A DNA stretch of 64,000 nucleotides from JBBDXI01 sp040902425 (GTDB lineage: Bacteria > Planctomycetota > Phycisphaerae > Phycisphaerales > UBA1924). The notes below the pieces were generated by a model. That model had not been told where the DNA came from, made no database searches, and saw nothing but the letters and a program-made list of their open reading frames with translations. Below, in pieces: positions 16,993 through 26,075 of the stretch; the first letter of the stretch is position 1, and every line of letters begins with the position of its first letter. The stretch covers positions 19,174 to 83,173 of the forward strand of contig JBBDXI010000091.1 of NCBI GenBank assembly GCA_040902425.1, read 5' to 3'. Made by a program: the position numbers and the translations under genes.

Positions 16993-17976
16993 TCAGCGGC
17001 CGACGTTCGCCCGCGCCTCCGCCTGCGCCAAGGTCATCGGCTCCCCGGTGATCACGTTCACCACCGGCATGTCGCGGATGGCCTCGAATCGGGCGCGCCC
17101 GCGGAGGTGCGTCGGCTGGCCCGTGCCGTCGGTCGAGGTGCGGAGGCGGCTCTCGACGTAGCCCTCCTCAGCAGTGAGGGAGGGGAGGGACCCCGCGACA
17201 TCCTCCCGCACAAAGAAGGCGTTGAGCCCGATCGAGGTCGAGCCCACGAAGCGGTAGCCCTTCCGCTTCGCGAGGTGGCAGAGGGCCGCGAGGCCCGCCC
17301 CGCAGTAGAGGCCGGTGGGGTGGGCCTGGCGATAGGAGAAGGTCGGCTGGTAGGGGATGGTGACCGGGAGCAGGCCGAAGACGCTGTTGTACTCGACGGC
17401 GACGATGCGGGGCGAGACCGCGTCGATGGCCTCCCACACCCAGTAGTCGTTCCCGTCGATATCCACCGAGAGCAGCCCGATGTCGCCGGTGAACCCCGCC
17501 CCGGAAAAGAGCGCGTTCACGTTCTCCTTCGTGATGAACGAGCAGAGGGCGGTCAGGTCGTAGAGCCGGGCGAGCAACTCCCGCTTGACCGACTCGATCT
17601 GGCCCTGGTTGGCATCCAGGATCAGGCCGCTCCAGTTGTCGTTGACCAGCAGGAAGCGGGTGTTGGCCTCGGTGTAGGCCTCGACGCCGAACTCGATGAA
17701 CGACCGGTTCTCGATGGGGACGTGGTGGATGAGGAACTGGATGACCCCATCCTCGCCGAACTGGGAGTGGACCTTGAACTCCGCCTCGCGCAGGGGGGCA
17801 CCGGGCGGGAGCCTGCGCACCCGCTCGACGTTGAGCTTGCCCAGCAGGTGCTGATCGACCTCCATCCGCGCGTAGGTGCTCAGCGCGATCTGCGCGTTCT
17901 TGAGGAGGAGCTGGCTGAGGTCGGGGCCCTGCTGCGGCGGGGGCTGGAAGAAGGGCTGGCCCGGCGGGGTGTACAT
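16993..17976 (-). CDS. FkbM-like methyltransferase-fold protein
   Basis: The 327-aa protein has a central Rossmann-like region reading FGEDGVIQFLIHHV, RSFIEFGVEAYTEANTR and then LILDAN, followed by LLSVDIDGNDYWVWEAID. This resembles FkbM-type SAM-dependent methyltransferases, in which the GVE-like and acidic positions bind the cofactor. The N-terminal 60 residues are proline-rich, then helical. Substrate is unknown. The ATG at 17976 lies close to, and overlapping, possible starts of divergent dprA. The family assignment is by motif only. Confidence 0.6.
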   Translation of the reverse strand: MYTPPGQPFFQPPPQQGPDLSQLLLKNAQIALSTYARMEVDQHLLGKLNVERVRRLPPGAPLREAEFKVHSQFGEDGVIQFLIHHVPIENRSFIEFGVEAYTEANTRFLLVNDNWSGLILDANQGQIESVKRELLARLYDLTALCSFITKENVNALFSGAGFTGDIGLLSVDIDGNDYWVWEAIDAVSPRIVAVEYNSVFGLLPVTIPYQPTFSYRQAHPTGLYCGAGLAALCHLAKRKGYRFVGSTSIGLNAFFVREDVAGSLPSLTAEEGYVESRLRTSTDGTGQPTHLRGRARFEAIRDMPVVNVITGEPMTLAQAEARANVGR

Positions 17977-18019
17977 GGGGGCCGATTGTAGCGGCGTCCG
18001 TTCGGTACACTGCCCGCCC

Positions 18020-19273
18020 GTGGACGCCCCGAGCACAGCACCGCCGACCGAAGACCTGCGCGATCTCCTGCGCCTGACGCTGACGCCGGGGCTCGGGCCG
18101 ATCTTGATCGCGCGCCTGCTGGAGGCCTTCGGCTCCGCGCGGGGCGTGCTGGGGGCATCAGCGCGCGAACTGGAGCGGGTCCGCGGGATCGGCAGCGCCA
18201 AATCGGTCGCGTTCGTGCGGGGACTGAAGGAGTCCGAGGCCCTGGTCGAGCGCGAGCTGGCCCTGGCGTCGAAGCTCGGCGTGCGGCTCATCGCCAGGGG
18301 CAGCCCCGAGTACCCGCCCCTGCTCGCGCCCCTCCCCGACGCCCCACCGCTGCTCTACATCCGCGGGGCCCTGCGCCCGGCCGACCTCGACGCCTACCCC
18401 GTGGCCATCGTCGGCTCGCGCGACTCCACCGCCTACGGCATCGAGCAGGCCGAACGCTTCGCCGCCGTGCTCGCCGGGGCGGGGCTGACCATCGTCTCCG
18501 GCGGGGCGCGCGGGATCGACACGGCCGCGCACCGCGGGGCCCTGCGGGCCGGCGGCCGGACCATCGCCATCCTGGGTTGCGGCCTCGGGGAGTGCTACCC
18601 CCCGGAGAACGCAGCGCTCTTCGAGCGGGTCGCGGCGGCGGAGCCCGGGGGGGCGGGCGGGGCCCTGATCTCGGAGCTGCCGCTCTCGACCGTCCCGGAT
18701 GCCCTGAACTTCCCGGCGCGCAACCGCCTCATCTCGGGCGTCAGCCTCGGCGTCATCGTGATCGAGGCCCAGAAGGGGTCGGGCTCGCTGATCACGGCCC
18801 GCGTCGCGGCCGAGGACCACGGGCGCGAGGTCATGGCGGTCCCCGGGCGGGTCGACTCGCCCTCCAGTTGGGGGACGCACGAGCTCATCAAGTCGGGCGG
18901 GGCAGCGCTCGTCACCGAGCCGGGCGATGTGCTGGCGATCCTCGAGTCGCCGGCGCGGCACAGCTTCGCGGGCGTCCACGCCGACCGCTACGCCGACCCG
19001 GCGCGAGCGCCCGAGGCGCTCTTCGATCCGGCAGGGGCAGAGATGAAGCCGCTTTCAGACGACAGGGCCGCGCCCGGCGCTGCCGCCGTTTCGCGAGCGC
19101 CCGGCCTGTCGGTTGCGCACCAGCGCATCCTCGCCGTGCTCGAGCACCCGCTGACACCGGATGAGCTCGCCAGGGCCGCGGATATGCCCCCGGCGCAGCT
19201 CCGCGTCCACCTGACCACCCTGGAAATTCAGAAGCGGGTCCGCCGGCAGGGAAGCCGTATCGCCCGCTGCTGA
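18020..19273 (+). CDS. dprA: DNA-processing protein DprA
   Basis: DprA binds incoming single-stranded DNA and loads RecA during natural transformation. The 417-aa product has an N-terminal helix-hairpin-helix-like region (LTPGLGPILIARLLEAFGS ... GIGSAKS). The Rossmann core has GSRDSTAYG near residue 132, SGGARGIDTAAHRGAL near 160, PARNRLISG and KGSGSLITA. A C-terminal winged-helix-like segment follows (HQRILAVLEHPLTPDELA). The start is uncertain. GTG at 18020 is used, and an ATG at 17975 would overlap the divergent gene. A competence role is inferred from the family, as no other competence genes are here. Confidence 0.92.
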   Translation: MDAPSTAPPTEDLRDLLRLTLTPGLGPILIARLLEAFGSARGVLGASARELERVRGIGSAKSVAFVRGLKESEALVERELALASKLGVRLIARGSPEYPPLLAPLPDAPPLLYIRGALRPADLDAYPVAIVGSRDSTAYGIEQAERFAAVLAGAGLTIVSGGARGIDTAAHRGALRAGGRTIAILGCGLGECYPPENAALFERVAAAEPGGAGGALISELPLSTVPDALNFPARNRLISGVSLGVIVIEAQKGSGSLITARVAAEDHGREVMAVPGRVDSPSSWGTHELIKSGGAALVTEPGDVLAILESPARHSFAGVHADRYADPARAPEALFDPAGAEMKPLSDDRAAPGAAAVSRAPGLSVAHQRILAVLEHPLTPDELARAADMPPAQLRVHLTTLEIQKRVRRQGSRIARC

Positions 19274-19293
19274 CTGCACTTATGAAACCCGAC

Positions 19294-19311
19294 CTCCGCA
19301 ACTTCGCGGAG
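19294..19311 (+). terminator. Possible terminator after dprA
   Basis: CTCCGC and GCGGAG form a perfect six-base stem with a six-base loop, followed by TTT. It begins 21 bases after the dprA stop. The T-run is short, so an intrinsic terminator is plausible but not certain. Confidence 0.4.
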
Positions 19312-19921
19312 TTTGACCCGGATTTCCGCAGATCTGTTGTCGAGATTCCCTTGCCGTGTGGCCGATGATTGGCTATCGTGTACCGAACGAACCGGGTTGA
19401 AATGTCGCGGACGGTCAGGAGGCCGGACGATGGGCAGAGTGAACTCGGGTGGTCTGCGGTTCTGCCGGGGATCGGCACTCGCTTGTGAGGGACGGAGTTC
19501 CTCGCGCGGCCAGATCGGCCGCGACGGCTCTCACAGTCGTGAGGTCCCCCGATGCGATGCGAGGCACCAGTTGTCAAGTTCGGCCCCGGCGGCGCGTACA
19601 CCGTTTCCCTTCACGCGGACCAGGCGGCCCCGGGCCGCATCCCGCGTCTCGTGCGTTCATTCGGCGAGTCGGCAGCCCGCGGCTCGCCGGCTCCGGCCGA
19701 GGGCGGGGGGCCTCTTCTGCTCGCCGGCCGCCTCTGGCTGGCCGAGCGTGCCCTGGCGGGCCAGGCCGGCCCGCTCGCCCGTTCCCGCTCGCTCGTGGGG
19801 GCGATCGCCCGGCGTCTGGCCGGCGCTCCCCTCGCTGTTCACGTCCGCCCCGTTGCCCTGCACGTCGCCCCGGCCGGTGTTGTCGGCCGGGGTATTCGCC
19901 TGATGGAAGAGGAGTCCGCCC
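19312..19921. other. Long non-coding stretch upstream of lexA
   Basis: About 610 bases separate dprA from lexA. Open frames cross the stretch on both strands, but their compositions (Arg, Pro, Ser-rich) are unlike the neighbouring genes. One candidate start (ATG 19430) has AGGAGG upstream, but the product does not look like a protein. The lexA promoter and operator must lie here. I could not identify a repeated LexA-type operator by eye. A long leader or a small RNA is possible. Confidence 0.45.
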
Positions 19922-20533
19922 ATGAATCTCACGCCCAAGCAGCTCAGGATCCTTCAACTCATCCGCGACTGGCGGGTGCGCCGCGGCTATTCGCCGACGA
20001 TGCAGGAACTCGCCGACGAGATCGGGGTCAGCAAGGTCACGGTCTTCGAGCACGTCGAGGCGCTTATCAAAAAGGGCGCCCTCGTCCGCGAGCCCAACAA
20101 GGCTCGCTCTTTGTCGATCGCTGAGGGCGTCTCCGTCCCCGATGAGGCCCGCCCGACCCGCTTCCCCCTGGTGGGCAAGATCGCCGCGGGCTACCCCATC
20201 GAGAAGGTGGCGGACCAGGACGAGATCGACCTGAACGACCTGGTCGGCGGGCGCGCGGGCCGCGATTCGACCTTCGCCCTGAAGGTCGAGGGCGATTCGA
20301 TGAAGGATGAGGGGATACTGGACGGCGACTACGTCCTGTGCGAGCGGACCGAGGTCGCCCGCAACGGCGACCGCGTCGTGGCCCTCCTGCCCGACGGCCA
20401 GACGACGCTCAAGACCTTCTTCAAGGAGGATGACCACATCCGCCTGCAGCCGGCGAACCCCAGCTACGACCCCATCCGGGTCAAGTTCTGCCAGGTGCAG
20501 GGGGTGGTCAAGGGCGTCGTCCGGCGGTACTGA
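19922..20533 (+). CDS. lexA: LexA repressor
   Basis: The 203-aa SOS repressor has an N-terminal winged helix (LTPKQLRILQLIRDW ... GYSPTMQELADEIGVSKVTV) and a C-terminal S24 self-cleavage domain. The Ala-Gly cleavage site is A89-G90 (KIAAGYPI). The catalytic serine is S126 in GDSMKDEGI and the lysine is K164 in TLKTFF. The ATG has a GAGGAG sequence nine bases upstream. In the family, RecA filaments trigger self-cleavage and derepress DNA-repair genes; autoregulation is likely. A small membrane-protein gene follows after three bases. Confidence 0.97.
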   Translation: MNLTPKQLRILQLIRDWRVRRGYSPTMQELADEIGVSKVTVFEHVEALIKKGALVREPNKARSLSIAEGVSVPDEARPTRFPLVGKIAAGYPIEKVADQDEIDLNDLVGGRAGRDSTFALKVEGDSMKDEGILDGDYVLCERTEVARNGDRVVALLPDGQTTLKTFFKEDDHIRLQPANPSYDPIRVKFCQVQGVVKGVVRRY

Positions 20534-20536
20534 GCC

Positions 20537-20917
20537 ATGGGCTGGGCCCGCTGGGTGCTGGTGGCCCTGGCGATTCAGCCGGGGCTCTGGATGACCTTTG
20601 ACGGGGCCCGCGCGCTCATCGTGGGCGACTACATCACGCCGCGGAGCGGTGAGTACGCCGGGCAGCTCGGCCCCTGGAAGCACATCGTCAGCGCTGTGGG
20701 CCTCGACCCACGCGGGACACCCATGAAAGCGATCTACACGGCGTTCGGCCTGGCGTGGCTGGCCGCGGCCGCGGCGTGCGCACTGGGGGCACCCTGGGGG
20801 ACGAAGGCGATGCTGGTCATGGGCATTGCCACGCTGTGGTACCTCCCGATCGGGACCGCCATCGGCCTGGTGATCGCCGCGCTGGCGGGGTGGGTGCTCT
20901 GGCGCACGCACACCTGA
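20537..20917 (+). CDS. Small membrane protein downstream of lexA
   Basis: This 126-aa product has three to four hydrophobic segments and no recognised motif. It begins three bases after the lexA stop and is therefore probably co-transcribed and SOS-linked. A role in the DNA-damage response would be guilt by association only. It converges on serA with 22 bases between stops. Confidence 0.72.
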   Translation: MGWARWVLVALAIQPGLWMTFDGARALIVGDYITPRSGEYAGQLGPWKHIVSAVGLDPRGTPMKAIYTAFGLAWLAAAAACALGAPWGTKAMLVMGIATLWYLPIGTAIGLVIAALAGWVLWRTHT

Positions 20918-20939
20918 CGCAGGGCCGGGGAGAGTCGGT

Positions 20940-22208
20940 TCACCAGAGCATGCGGACGCGGATCGTCTCCGGGATCGCGCGGAGGCCCTTGAGCACGCGC
21001 TCGCCCTGCGTTGGGTCCACATCCAGCACGACGTAGCCGACGTCGCCGCGGGTCTGCAGGTGCTCCGCGCGGATGTTGACGCCCAGCTCCGCGATCTGGC
21101 CGTGCATCTTGCTCAGTACGCCGGGCACGTTGCGGTGGAAGTGCAGGATGCGGTGGTGGCGCCCGGCGCCCGCCTCGGCCGGCTCTTCGCCCGCCTCCAG
21201 GCGCGGGCCCTGCTCGGCCAGCTCCACCTCCGGGACGTTCACCGCCCCGGTCGTGCTCCCGTTGTTCACGAACCTCGCCAGCTTCGAGGCGACATCCACG
21301 GCGATCGCCTCCTGGGCCTCCTCCGTGCTGCCGCCGATGTGGGGCGTCAGGATCACGTTCTCCAGCCCCCGCAGCTCGCTCTCGAACCGCTCGCCCCGGC
21401 CGGCGGGCTCGCGCGGGAAGACGTCGGCCGCGGCCCCGGTCAGATGCCCCGATTTCAGGGCCGCGGCGAGGGCGGGGATATCCACGATGCTGCCCCGGGC
21501 GTTGTTGATGAGCAGGGCGCCCCGGCGCATTTTCGCCAGTTCCCGAGCCCCGATGAGCCCGCGCGTGCGCGCGGTCTCGGGGATGTGGAGCGTCACCACG
21601 TCCGACTCGGCGAGCAGGTCGTCCAGCGACCGCAGCGGCCGGGCGTTGCCGATGGGGAGCTTGGGGACCACGTCGTAGTAGACCACCCGCATGCCCAGGG
21701 CCTCGGCCAGGACCGAGACCTGCGAGCCGATGTGCCCGTAGCCGACGATGCCCAGCGTCTTGCCCCGCACCTCGTGGGCGCCGCTCGCGGACTTGTCCCA
21801 CTCCCCCTCGTGCAGCCGCCGGCTCTTCTCGACCATGTGCCGCAGCAGGGCGATCACCTCGGCGATGGTCAGCTCCGCCACGCTCCGCGTGTTCGAGAAC
21901 GGCGAGTTGAAGACCGGGACGCCCGCGCCCGCCGCGGCCTTCAGGTCCACCTGGTCGGTCCCGATGCAGAACGTGCCGACAGTGAGCAGCCGCGGGGCGG
22001 CCTTCAGGGCGGCGGCGCGGACCTGCGTCTTGGAGCGGATGCCCAGGATGTGCGCCCCGGCGAGGGCCTTCTCCAGGGCCTCGCTCTCGAGCGCCTTGGC
22101 GTGGGCCTCGATCTTGAACCCCTCGGACGCCAGCAGCTCCGCCCCACGGGCGTGGATGCCCTCCAGCAGCACGACGCGGACCTTCTCCCTGGGGAACTCG
22201 CGGGTCAT
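20940..22208 (-). CDS. serA: D-3-phosphoglycerate dehydrogenase
   Basis: The enzyme oxidises 3-phosphoglycerate with NAD+, the first step of serine synthesis. The 422-aa protein has the two-lobed substrate domain (GTFCIGTDQVDL, FNSPFSNTRSVAEL), the NAD-binding motif GIVGYGHIGSQV near residue 150, the catalytic Arg-Glu-His arrangement (INNARGSIVD, LTPHIGGSTEEAQ), and a C-terminal ACT domain (HRNVPGVLSKMH). Overall it resembles the E. coli-length type and may be feedback-inhibited by serine through the ACT domain. A proline- and glutamate-rich linker of about 25 residues precedes the ACT domain. Its ATG overlaps the uppP stop by four bases. glyA, the next user of serine, lies about 10 kb away. 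Confidence 0.95.
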   Translation of the reverse strand: MTREFPREKVRVVLLEGIHARGAELLASEGFKIEAHAKALESEALEKALAGAHILGIRSKTQVRAAALKAAPRLLTVGTFCIGTDQVDLKAAAGAGVPVFNSPFSNTRSVAELTIAEVIALLRHMVEKSRRLHEGEWDKSASGAHEVRGKTLGIVGYGHIGSQVSVLAEALGMRVVYYDVVPKLPIGNARPLRSLDDLLAESDVVTLHIPETARTRGLIGARELAKMRRGALLINNARGSIVDIPALAAALKSGHLTGAAADVFPREPAGRGERFESELRGLENVILTPHIGGSTEEAQEAIAVDVASKLARFVNNGSTTGAVNVPEVELAEQGPRLEAGEEPAEAGAGRHHRILHFHRNVPGVLSKMHGQIAELGVNIRAEHLQTRGDVGYVVLDVDPTQGERVLKGLRAIPETIRVRMLW

Positions 22209-23143
22209 GGTGGGGCCCCCGCGAGCACGGCCGGGCCGGGCTGAACGGGCGTCCCGGGGCTGTCCGGGGCGATCCGCACCGCTCCCGCCAGCGCCAGGCC
22301 CGCCAGCACCGCCGCCAGCCCGAGCCGGTACCAGCCGAAGACGGCCAGCCCGTGGCGATTGAGGAACGCCACCAGCCAGCGGACCGCGACCGCCGCCGCC
22401 ACCGCGGCCACCGCCATACCGATCAACACCGCCCCCCACCCCAACGACTCGAACATGTTCGGGCCCCCGTCGGACCGCCAGACATCCTTGACGAGCCGGT
22501 AGACCGTCGCCCCGCCCAGCGTGGGCAGGCCGAGGAGGAAGCTGAACTCGGCCGCCGCCGCCGCGGGGAGGCCGACGATCATCCCGCCGGTGATGGTCAT
22601 CATCGACCGGCTGACGCCCGGCCACATGGCGATGCACTGCATGAGGCCGACCGCGAGGGCCTTGGGCGGCGTCATGGTGGCGAGAGGGTCGGGCTGGTCC
22701 GGCCCGGCGGGGGGTGGCGGCGCCCCGGGCCGGCGGCCAAGGAGCCGGCCGATGAGGATCATGTAGATGCCCCCCGCGGCCAGGGCGCTCACGACCGGCA
22801 CCACGAAGAACAGGCGCGACTCGATCCAGTCGTTCAGGAGAACGCCGATCACGGCCGCGGGGGCGAAAGCCACGGCGAGGTTGATGGCCAGGCGAAGCCC
22901 GGCCGGGTCACGCCCGAGCAGGCCACGCAGCATCTGGACCACCCGCGGCCAGTACAGGCCCAGCACCGCGAGGATCGCCCCGCCCTGGATCACGATCTGG
23001 AACGCATTCAACGCCCCCTTGCGCTCCGGGCCATCCAGGCCCAGCAGCGACGAGGCGAGGATCAGGTGCCCGGTGGAGCTGACCGGGAGGTACTCCGTGA
23101 TCCCTTCCACCAGCCCCAGGATGGCCGCCTGCCACAGTTCCAA
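22205..23143 (-). CDS. uppP: Undecaprenyl-diphosphatase
   Basis: The 312-aa integral membrane enzyme recycles the lipid carrier for peptidoglycan and other envelope polymers by hydrolysing undecaprenyl diphosphate. The diagnostic N-terminal block LGLVEGITEYLPVSSTGHLI and the second active-site block WPGVSRSMMTITGGM are both present. About eight hydrophobic helices are seen. A proline-rich loop (PGAPPPPAGPDQPDP) near residue 145 is longer than usual. It overlaps serA by four bases although the functions are unrelated. Confidence 0.95.
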   Translation of the reverse strand: MELWQAAILGLVEGITEYLPVSSTGHLILASSLLGLDGPERKGALNAFQIVIQGGAILAVLGLYWPRVVQMLRGLLGRDPAGLRLAINLAVAFAPAAVIGVLLNDWIESRLFFVVPVVSALAAGGIYMILIGRLLGRRPGAPPPPAGPDQPDPLATMTPPKALAVGLMQCIAMWPGVSRSMMTITGGMIVGLPAAAAAEFSFLLGLPTLGGATVYRLVKDVWRSDGGPNMFESLGWGAVLIGMAVAAVAAAVAVRWLVAFLNRHGLAVFGWYRLGLAAVLAGLALAGAVRIAPDSPGTPVQPGPAVLAGAPP

Positions 23144-23169
23144 GGTCGCTCCGCGTTTAGGATCGCCCC

Positions 23170-24024
23170 GTGGCCACGATCATCCCTATCTCGGACCCCG
23201 GCGACCCCCGCCTGAGCGACTACCGGGCGATCCGCGAGGCCCACCTCCGGGCCGGAGGGGGGGAAGGCGGGGGAGGGGGCAGGGGGGCAGGGTATCCGGG
23301 CCCGTTCATCGCGGAGGGGGAGGTCGTGGTCCGGCAGCTCGTCGAGGCGGGCTTGGCTGTCCGGTCGGTGCTCACCACGCTGGCCCGGCTCCGGACGGTC
23401 GAGGATGCCCTGGCCCGCTTGCCGGAAGCGACGCCCGTGTACACGGTCGAGCAGGGGGTCATGAACACCGTCGCGGGGTTCAACATCCACCGGGGGCTGC
23501 TGGCCTCCGGCGAGCGGCCCGCACCCCGGGACCCGCGGGCGCTTCTGGCCGCGGCCCGCGCCGCCGTGGTCCTCGAAGACTTGGCCAACCACGACAACGT
23601 CGGGGGCATCTTCCGCGCGGCCGCGGCCCTGATCGGCCCCTCGCACGCTGCGGTGCTGTACTCGCCCCGGACGTGCGACCCGTTCTACCGGAAGGCGATC
23701 CGCGTCTCGGTGGGGACCGCGCTGCGGGTGCCGAGCGCCCGGCTGGACCCCTGGCCCGAGGCCCTGTCCGTCGTGAGGGAGGCCGGGTTTACCCTGGTTG
23801 CCCTGACACCCCATCCCGCCGCGACCCCCCTCGACCGCCTCCCGCCGGTGCCGCGGCCGGCCCTGCTGCTTGGGGCGGAGGGGCCGGGGCTGAGCGGGGC
23901 GGCCCTCGCCCGGGCCGACCTGCGGGTGCGGATCCCGATCGCCCCGGAGGTGGACTCGCTGAACGTGGCCGTGGCCGCGGCCATCGCCCTGCACCGGTTG
24001 TGCCCGGCCCCGGGGGCGTCCTGA
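23170..24024 (+). CDS. SpoU/TrmH-family RNA 2'-O-methyltransferase
   Basis: The 284-aa protein has the SPOUT-fold motifs DNVGGIFRAA near residue 140, LLLGAEGPGLS near residue 236 and IPIAPEVDSLNVAVAAAIALH near the C-terminus, which bind SAM in a knot. A substrate-binding N-terminal domain precedes them, with a Gly-rich low-complexity insert (GGGEGGGGGRG) near residue 30. Family members methylate ribose in tRNA or 23S rRNA; I cannot tell which. The start is GTG at 23170, divergent from uppP. Confidence 0.88.
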   Translation: MATIIPISDPGDPRLSDYRAIREAHLRAGGGEGGGGGRGAGYPGPFIAEGEVVVRQLVEAGLAVRSVLTTLARLRTVEDALARLPEATPVYTVEQGVMNTVAGFNIHRGLLASGERPAPRDPRALLAAARAAVVLEDLANHDNVGGIFRAAAALIGPSHAAVLYSPRTCDPFYRKAIRVSVGTALRVPSARLDPWPEALSVVREAGFTLVALTPHPAATPLDRLPPVPRPALLLGAEGPGLSGAALARADLRVRIPIAPEVDSLNVAVAAAIALHRLCPAPGAS

Positions 24025-24174
24025 CCATGGGAGGGGCAAGACCCCGCCGCGGAGTGTCGGGGCCACCCGGGAGCGTCATCCCGGTGAACCGGGGCGGGAC
24101 TCGGGCGTCCTACTACAATCGGCAGCCGTACCCCGCTCCCGGCCGTATCTGAAGGCCGCACTCTGGAGGCTTCC

Positions 24175-25512
24175 ATGAAGCGCCTGTTCTCTCTCGTCGC
24201 CGTGGCCGCGCTCGGCCTGACGCCCGTCCTCGCCACCGCCGCCGACGTCGTGCGCGACTCGACCGGCGACCGGCGTGTCGCGCTGGACAAGCTGGAGCTC
24301 AGGCCGTTCCCCGCGGTCTGGGATGGGCTGACGGACTGGACCGGTGGCGAGCCGCTGAAGTCCGGCGACCTCGACGGCAAGCCGGCGCTGCTGGTGAACT
24401 GGGCGAGCTGGAACGCCGGCTCGGTGCGGGCGCTGGCGACCGCCCAGCGGATGGCGGAGAAGTTCGGCGGGCAGGGGCTGATCGTCGTGGGCATCCACCA
24501 CCCGCAGGGATGGGACGGGGCGGCGGAGGCCGCCAAATCCCGCGGGGTGACGTTCCCGATCGCGCTCGACAAGGACGGGGCCTACCGCAAGGCGCTCGTG
24601 GTCGTGCGGGAGCCGGAGTTCTACGTGATGGACCGGGCCGGGCACCTGCGCTACGCGACGGTGGCCGCGGGCTCGGTGGAGGAGGCGGTCGCCGAGGTGA
24701 CCTCCGAGGACGCGGCGAAGGCCGGGGATGTGCCGCGGATCTTGAGGGAGCGGGCGGAGCTGGCGACAGCGCAGGGCAAGCGGATGGTGGACATCCGGAC
24801 CAACTTCGAGCTGCAGACGCTCCCCGCGGTGCCCCCGGGGTACCTGGCGCCGGACGAGGCGGCGTACAAGGGCGCCGCGGGCAGCAACAAGTGGCCGCGG
24901 ATCGAGACCGAGATCGGGAAGGCCTTCGGCATCCTGAACCAGGACGGGAAGAACACGGAGCCCAAGCTCGGCTTCGAGCCGGTGGCGTGGCACCCGCGCA
25001 AGCCGGAGACCGCGGGGCGCCTGCAGGTGATCTACTTCTGGCACCCGGAGGTGCACCTGAGCTACAACAACGTGCTGGAGAACATGGACACGCTGCAGGA
25101 GCAGCTCCAGCGCGACATCGCCATCACCGGTGCGATCATCGGCGAGAAGGTGCTGGACCCGCAGAAGGCCCAGAGCCAGGTGCAGACCACGCCCGAGGAG
25201 GAGTTCGACAAGCTGCGGAAGAAGTGGGAGGGGTTCGTGAAGTCCCGCAAGTACTCGCACGCCCTCGCGGTGGACCTGGCGGCGACGTGCCTCTCGGGAC
25301 TGAACACGCAGCAGGGCGGGGGCAAGTTCCCCCTCCCCGGGGCGCTCATCGCGAGCACCGACGGCACCATCCGCTGGATCGGGTGGACCATGGACTTCAG
25401 CGGGCGCTGGGATGCGGACTTCCGCGCAGCGCTCGACAAGTGCATCGCCAGCGACCCGGGCGTGCAGCTGCGCAAGAAGCTCGACCGGCAGTTCATCGAA
25501 AAGAAGAGGTGA
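24175..25512 (+). CDS. Secreted thioredoxin-fold protein lacking the CxxC motif
   Basis: The 445-aa protein starts with a signal peptide (cleavage near ATAA, residue 23) and a GGAGG ribosome-binding site. A TlpA-like segment reads LDGKPALLVNWASWNAGSVR. The position normally held by WCxxC is WNAGS, so the redox cysteines are missing. A second thioredoxin-like half may start near residue 280 (RLQVIYFWHPEVHLSYNN). It is probably periplasmic and non-redox, perhaps structural or a binding protein. The downstream trmL gene overlaps by four bases. Confidence 0.75.
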   Translation: MKRLFSLVAVAALGLTPVLATAADVVRDSTGDRRVALDKLELRPFPAVWDGLTDWTGGEPLKSGDLDGKPALLVNWASWNAGSVRALATAQRMAEKFGGQGLIVVGIHHPQGWDGAAEAAKSRGVTFPIALDKDGAYRKALVVVREPEFYVMDRAGHLRYATVAAGSVEEAVAEVTSEDAAKAGDVPRILRERAELATAQGKRMVDIRTNFELQTLPAVPPGYLAPDEAAYKGAAGSNKWPRIETEIGKAFGILNQDGKNTEPKLGFEPVAWHPRKPETAGRLQVIYFWHPEVHLSYNNVLENMDTLQEQLQRDIAITGAIIGEKVLDPQKAQSQVQTTPEEEFDKLRKKWEGFVKSRKYSHALAVDLAATCLSGLNTQQGGGKFPLPGALIASTDGTIRWIGWTMDFSGRWDADFRAALDKCIASDPGVQLRKKLDRQFIEKKR

Positions 25513-26075
25513 GCCGCTCCGCGCCCGCCGGCGGGCTGGCGGCCCCGGTCTTCCAGGTGGTCCTGCACGAGCCGGAAATCCCCAACAACACGGGGAACAT
25601 CGGCCGGACGTGCATCGCCACGGGGTGCGGGCTGCACCTCATCCGGCCGCTGGGCTTCGACACCGGCGAGAAGGCGTGCCGCCGGGCGGGCCTCGACTAC
25701 TGGCCGCGCCTGGGCGTGCGGGAGCACGACTCCTGGGGGTCGCTGCTGGGCACGGGGGTGGACCCGGCGCGGGTGTGGTGCTTCTCGACGCGCCGGGGTC
25801 GGCCGGTGTTCGACGCGGGCTTCCAGCGCGGAGACTGGCTGGTCTTCGGGAAGGAGACCGGCGGGCTGCCCGGGGAGATCCTGGATGCGGCGGGGGACCG
25901 GTCCCTGCTGCTCCCGATGGTGGCGGGCGAGCGGTCGCTGAACCTGGCGACGGCGGTGTGCGCGGCGGTGTACGAGGGCATCCGGCAGCTGGTCGCCCGC
26001 GGCGCACTGGCGATCGACGGCTCGGGGCGGATCGTGGAGCCCGCCGCCCGCTACACTGGCCCCGCCGAGCCATGA
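25509..26075 (+). CDS. trmL: tRNA (cytidine(34)-2'-O)-methyltransferase
   Basis: The 188-aa SPOUT methyltransferase modifies the wobble ribose of certain leucine tRNAs in characterised relatives. Motifs include EIPNNTGNIGRTC near residue 24, VFGKETGGLPGEIL near residue 118 and SLNLATAVCAAVYE near residue 145. The GTG start overlaps the preceding stop by four bases (GTGA). The stop in turn overlaps the next gene's start (ATGA), so three genes are chained. Length fits the family. Confidence 0.93.
   Translation: MSRSAPAGGLAAPVFQVVLHEPEIPNNTGNIGRTCIATGCGLHLIRPLGFDTGEKACRRAGLDYWPRLGVREHDSWGSLLGTGVDPARVWCFSTRRGRPVFDAGFQRGDWLVFGKETGGLPGEILDAAGDRSLLLPMVAGERSLNLATAVCAAVYEGIRQLVARGALAIDGSGRIVEPAARYTGPAEP

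Noticed and set aside
19430..19903. Small gene with an AGGAGG sequence before ATG 19430
   Set aside because: The translated product is Arg/Pro/Ser-rich with no domain-like pattern, and competing frames across the region look equally random.
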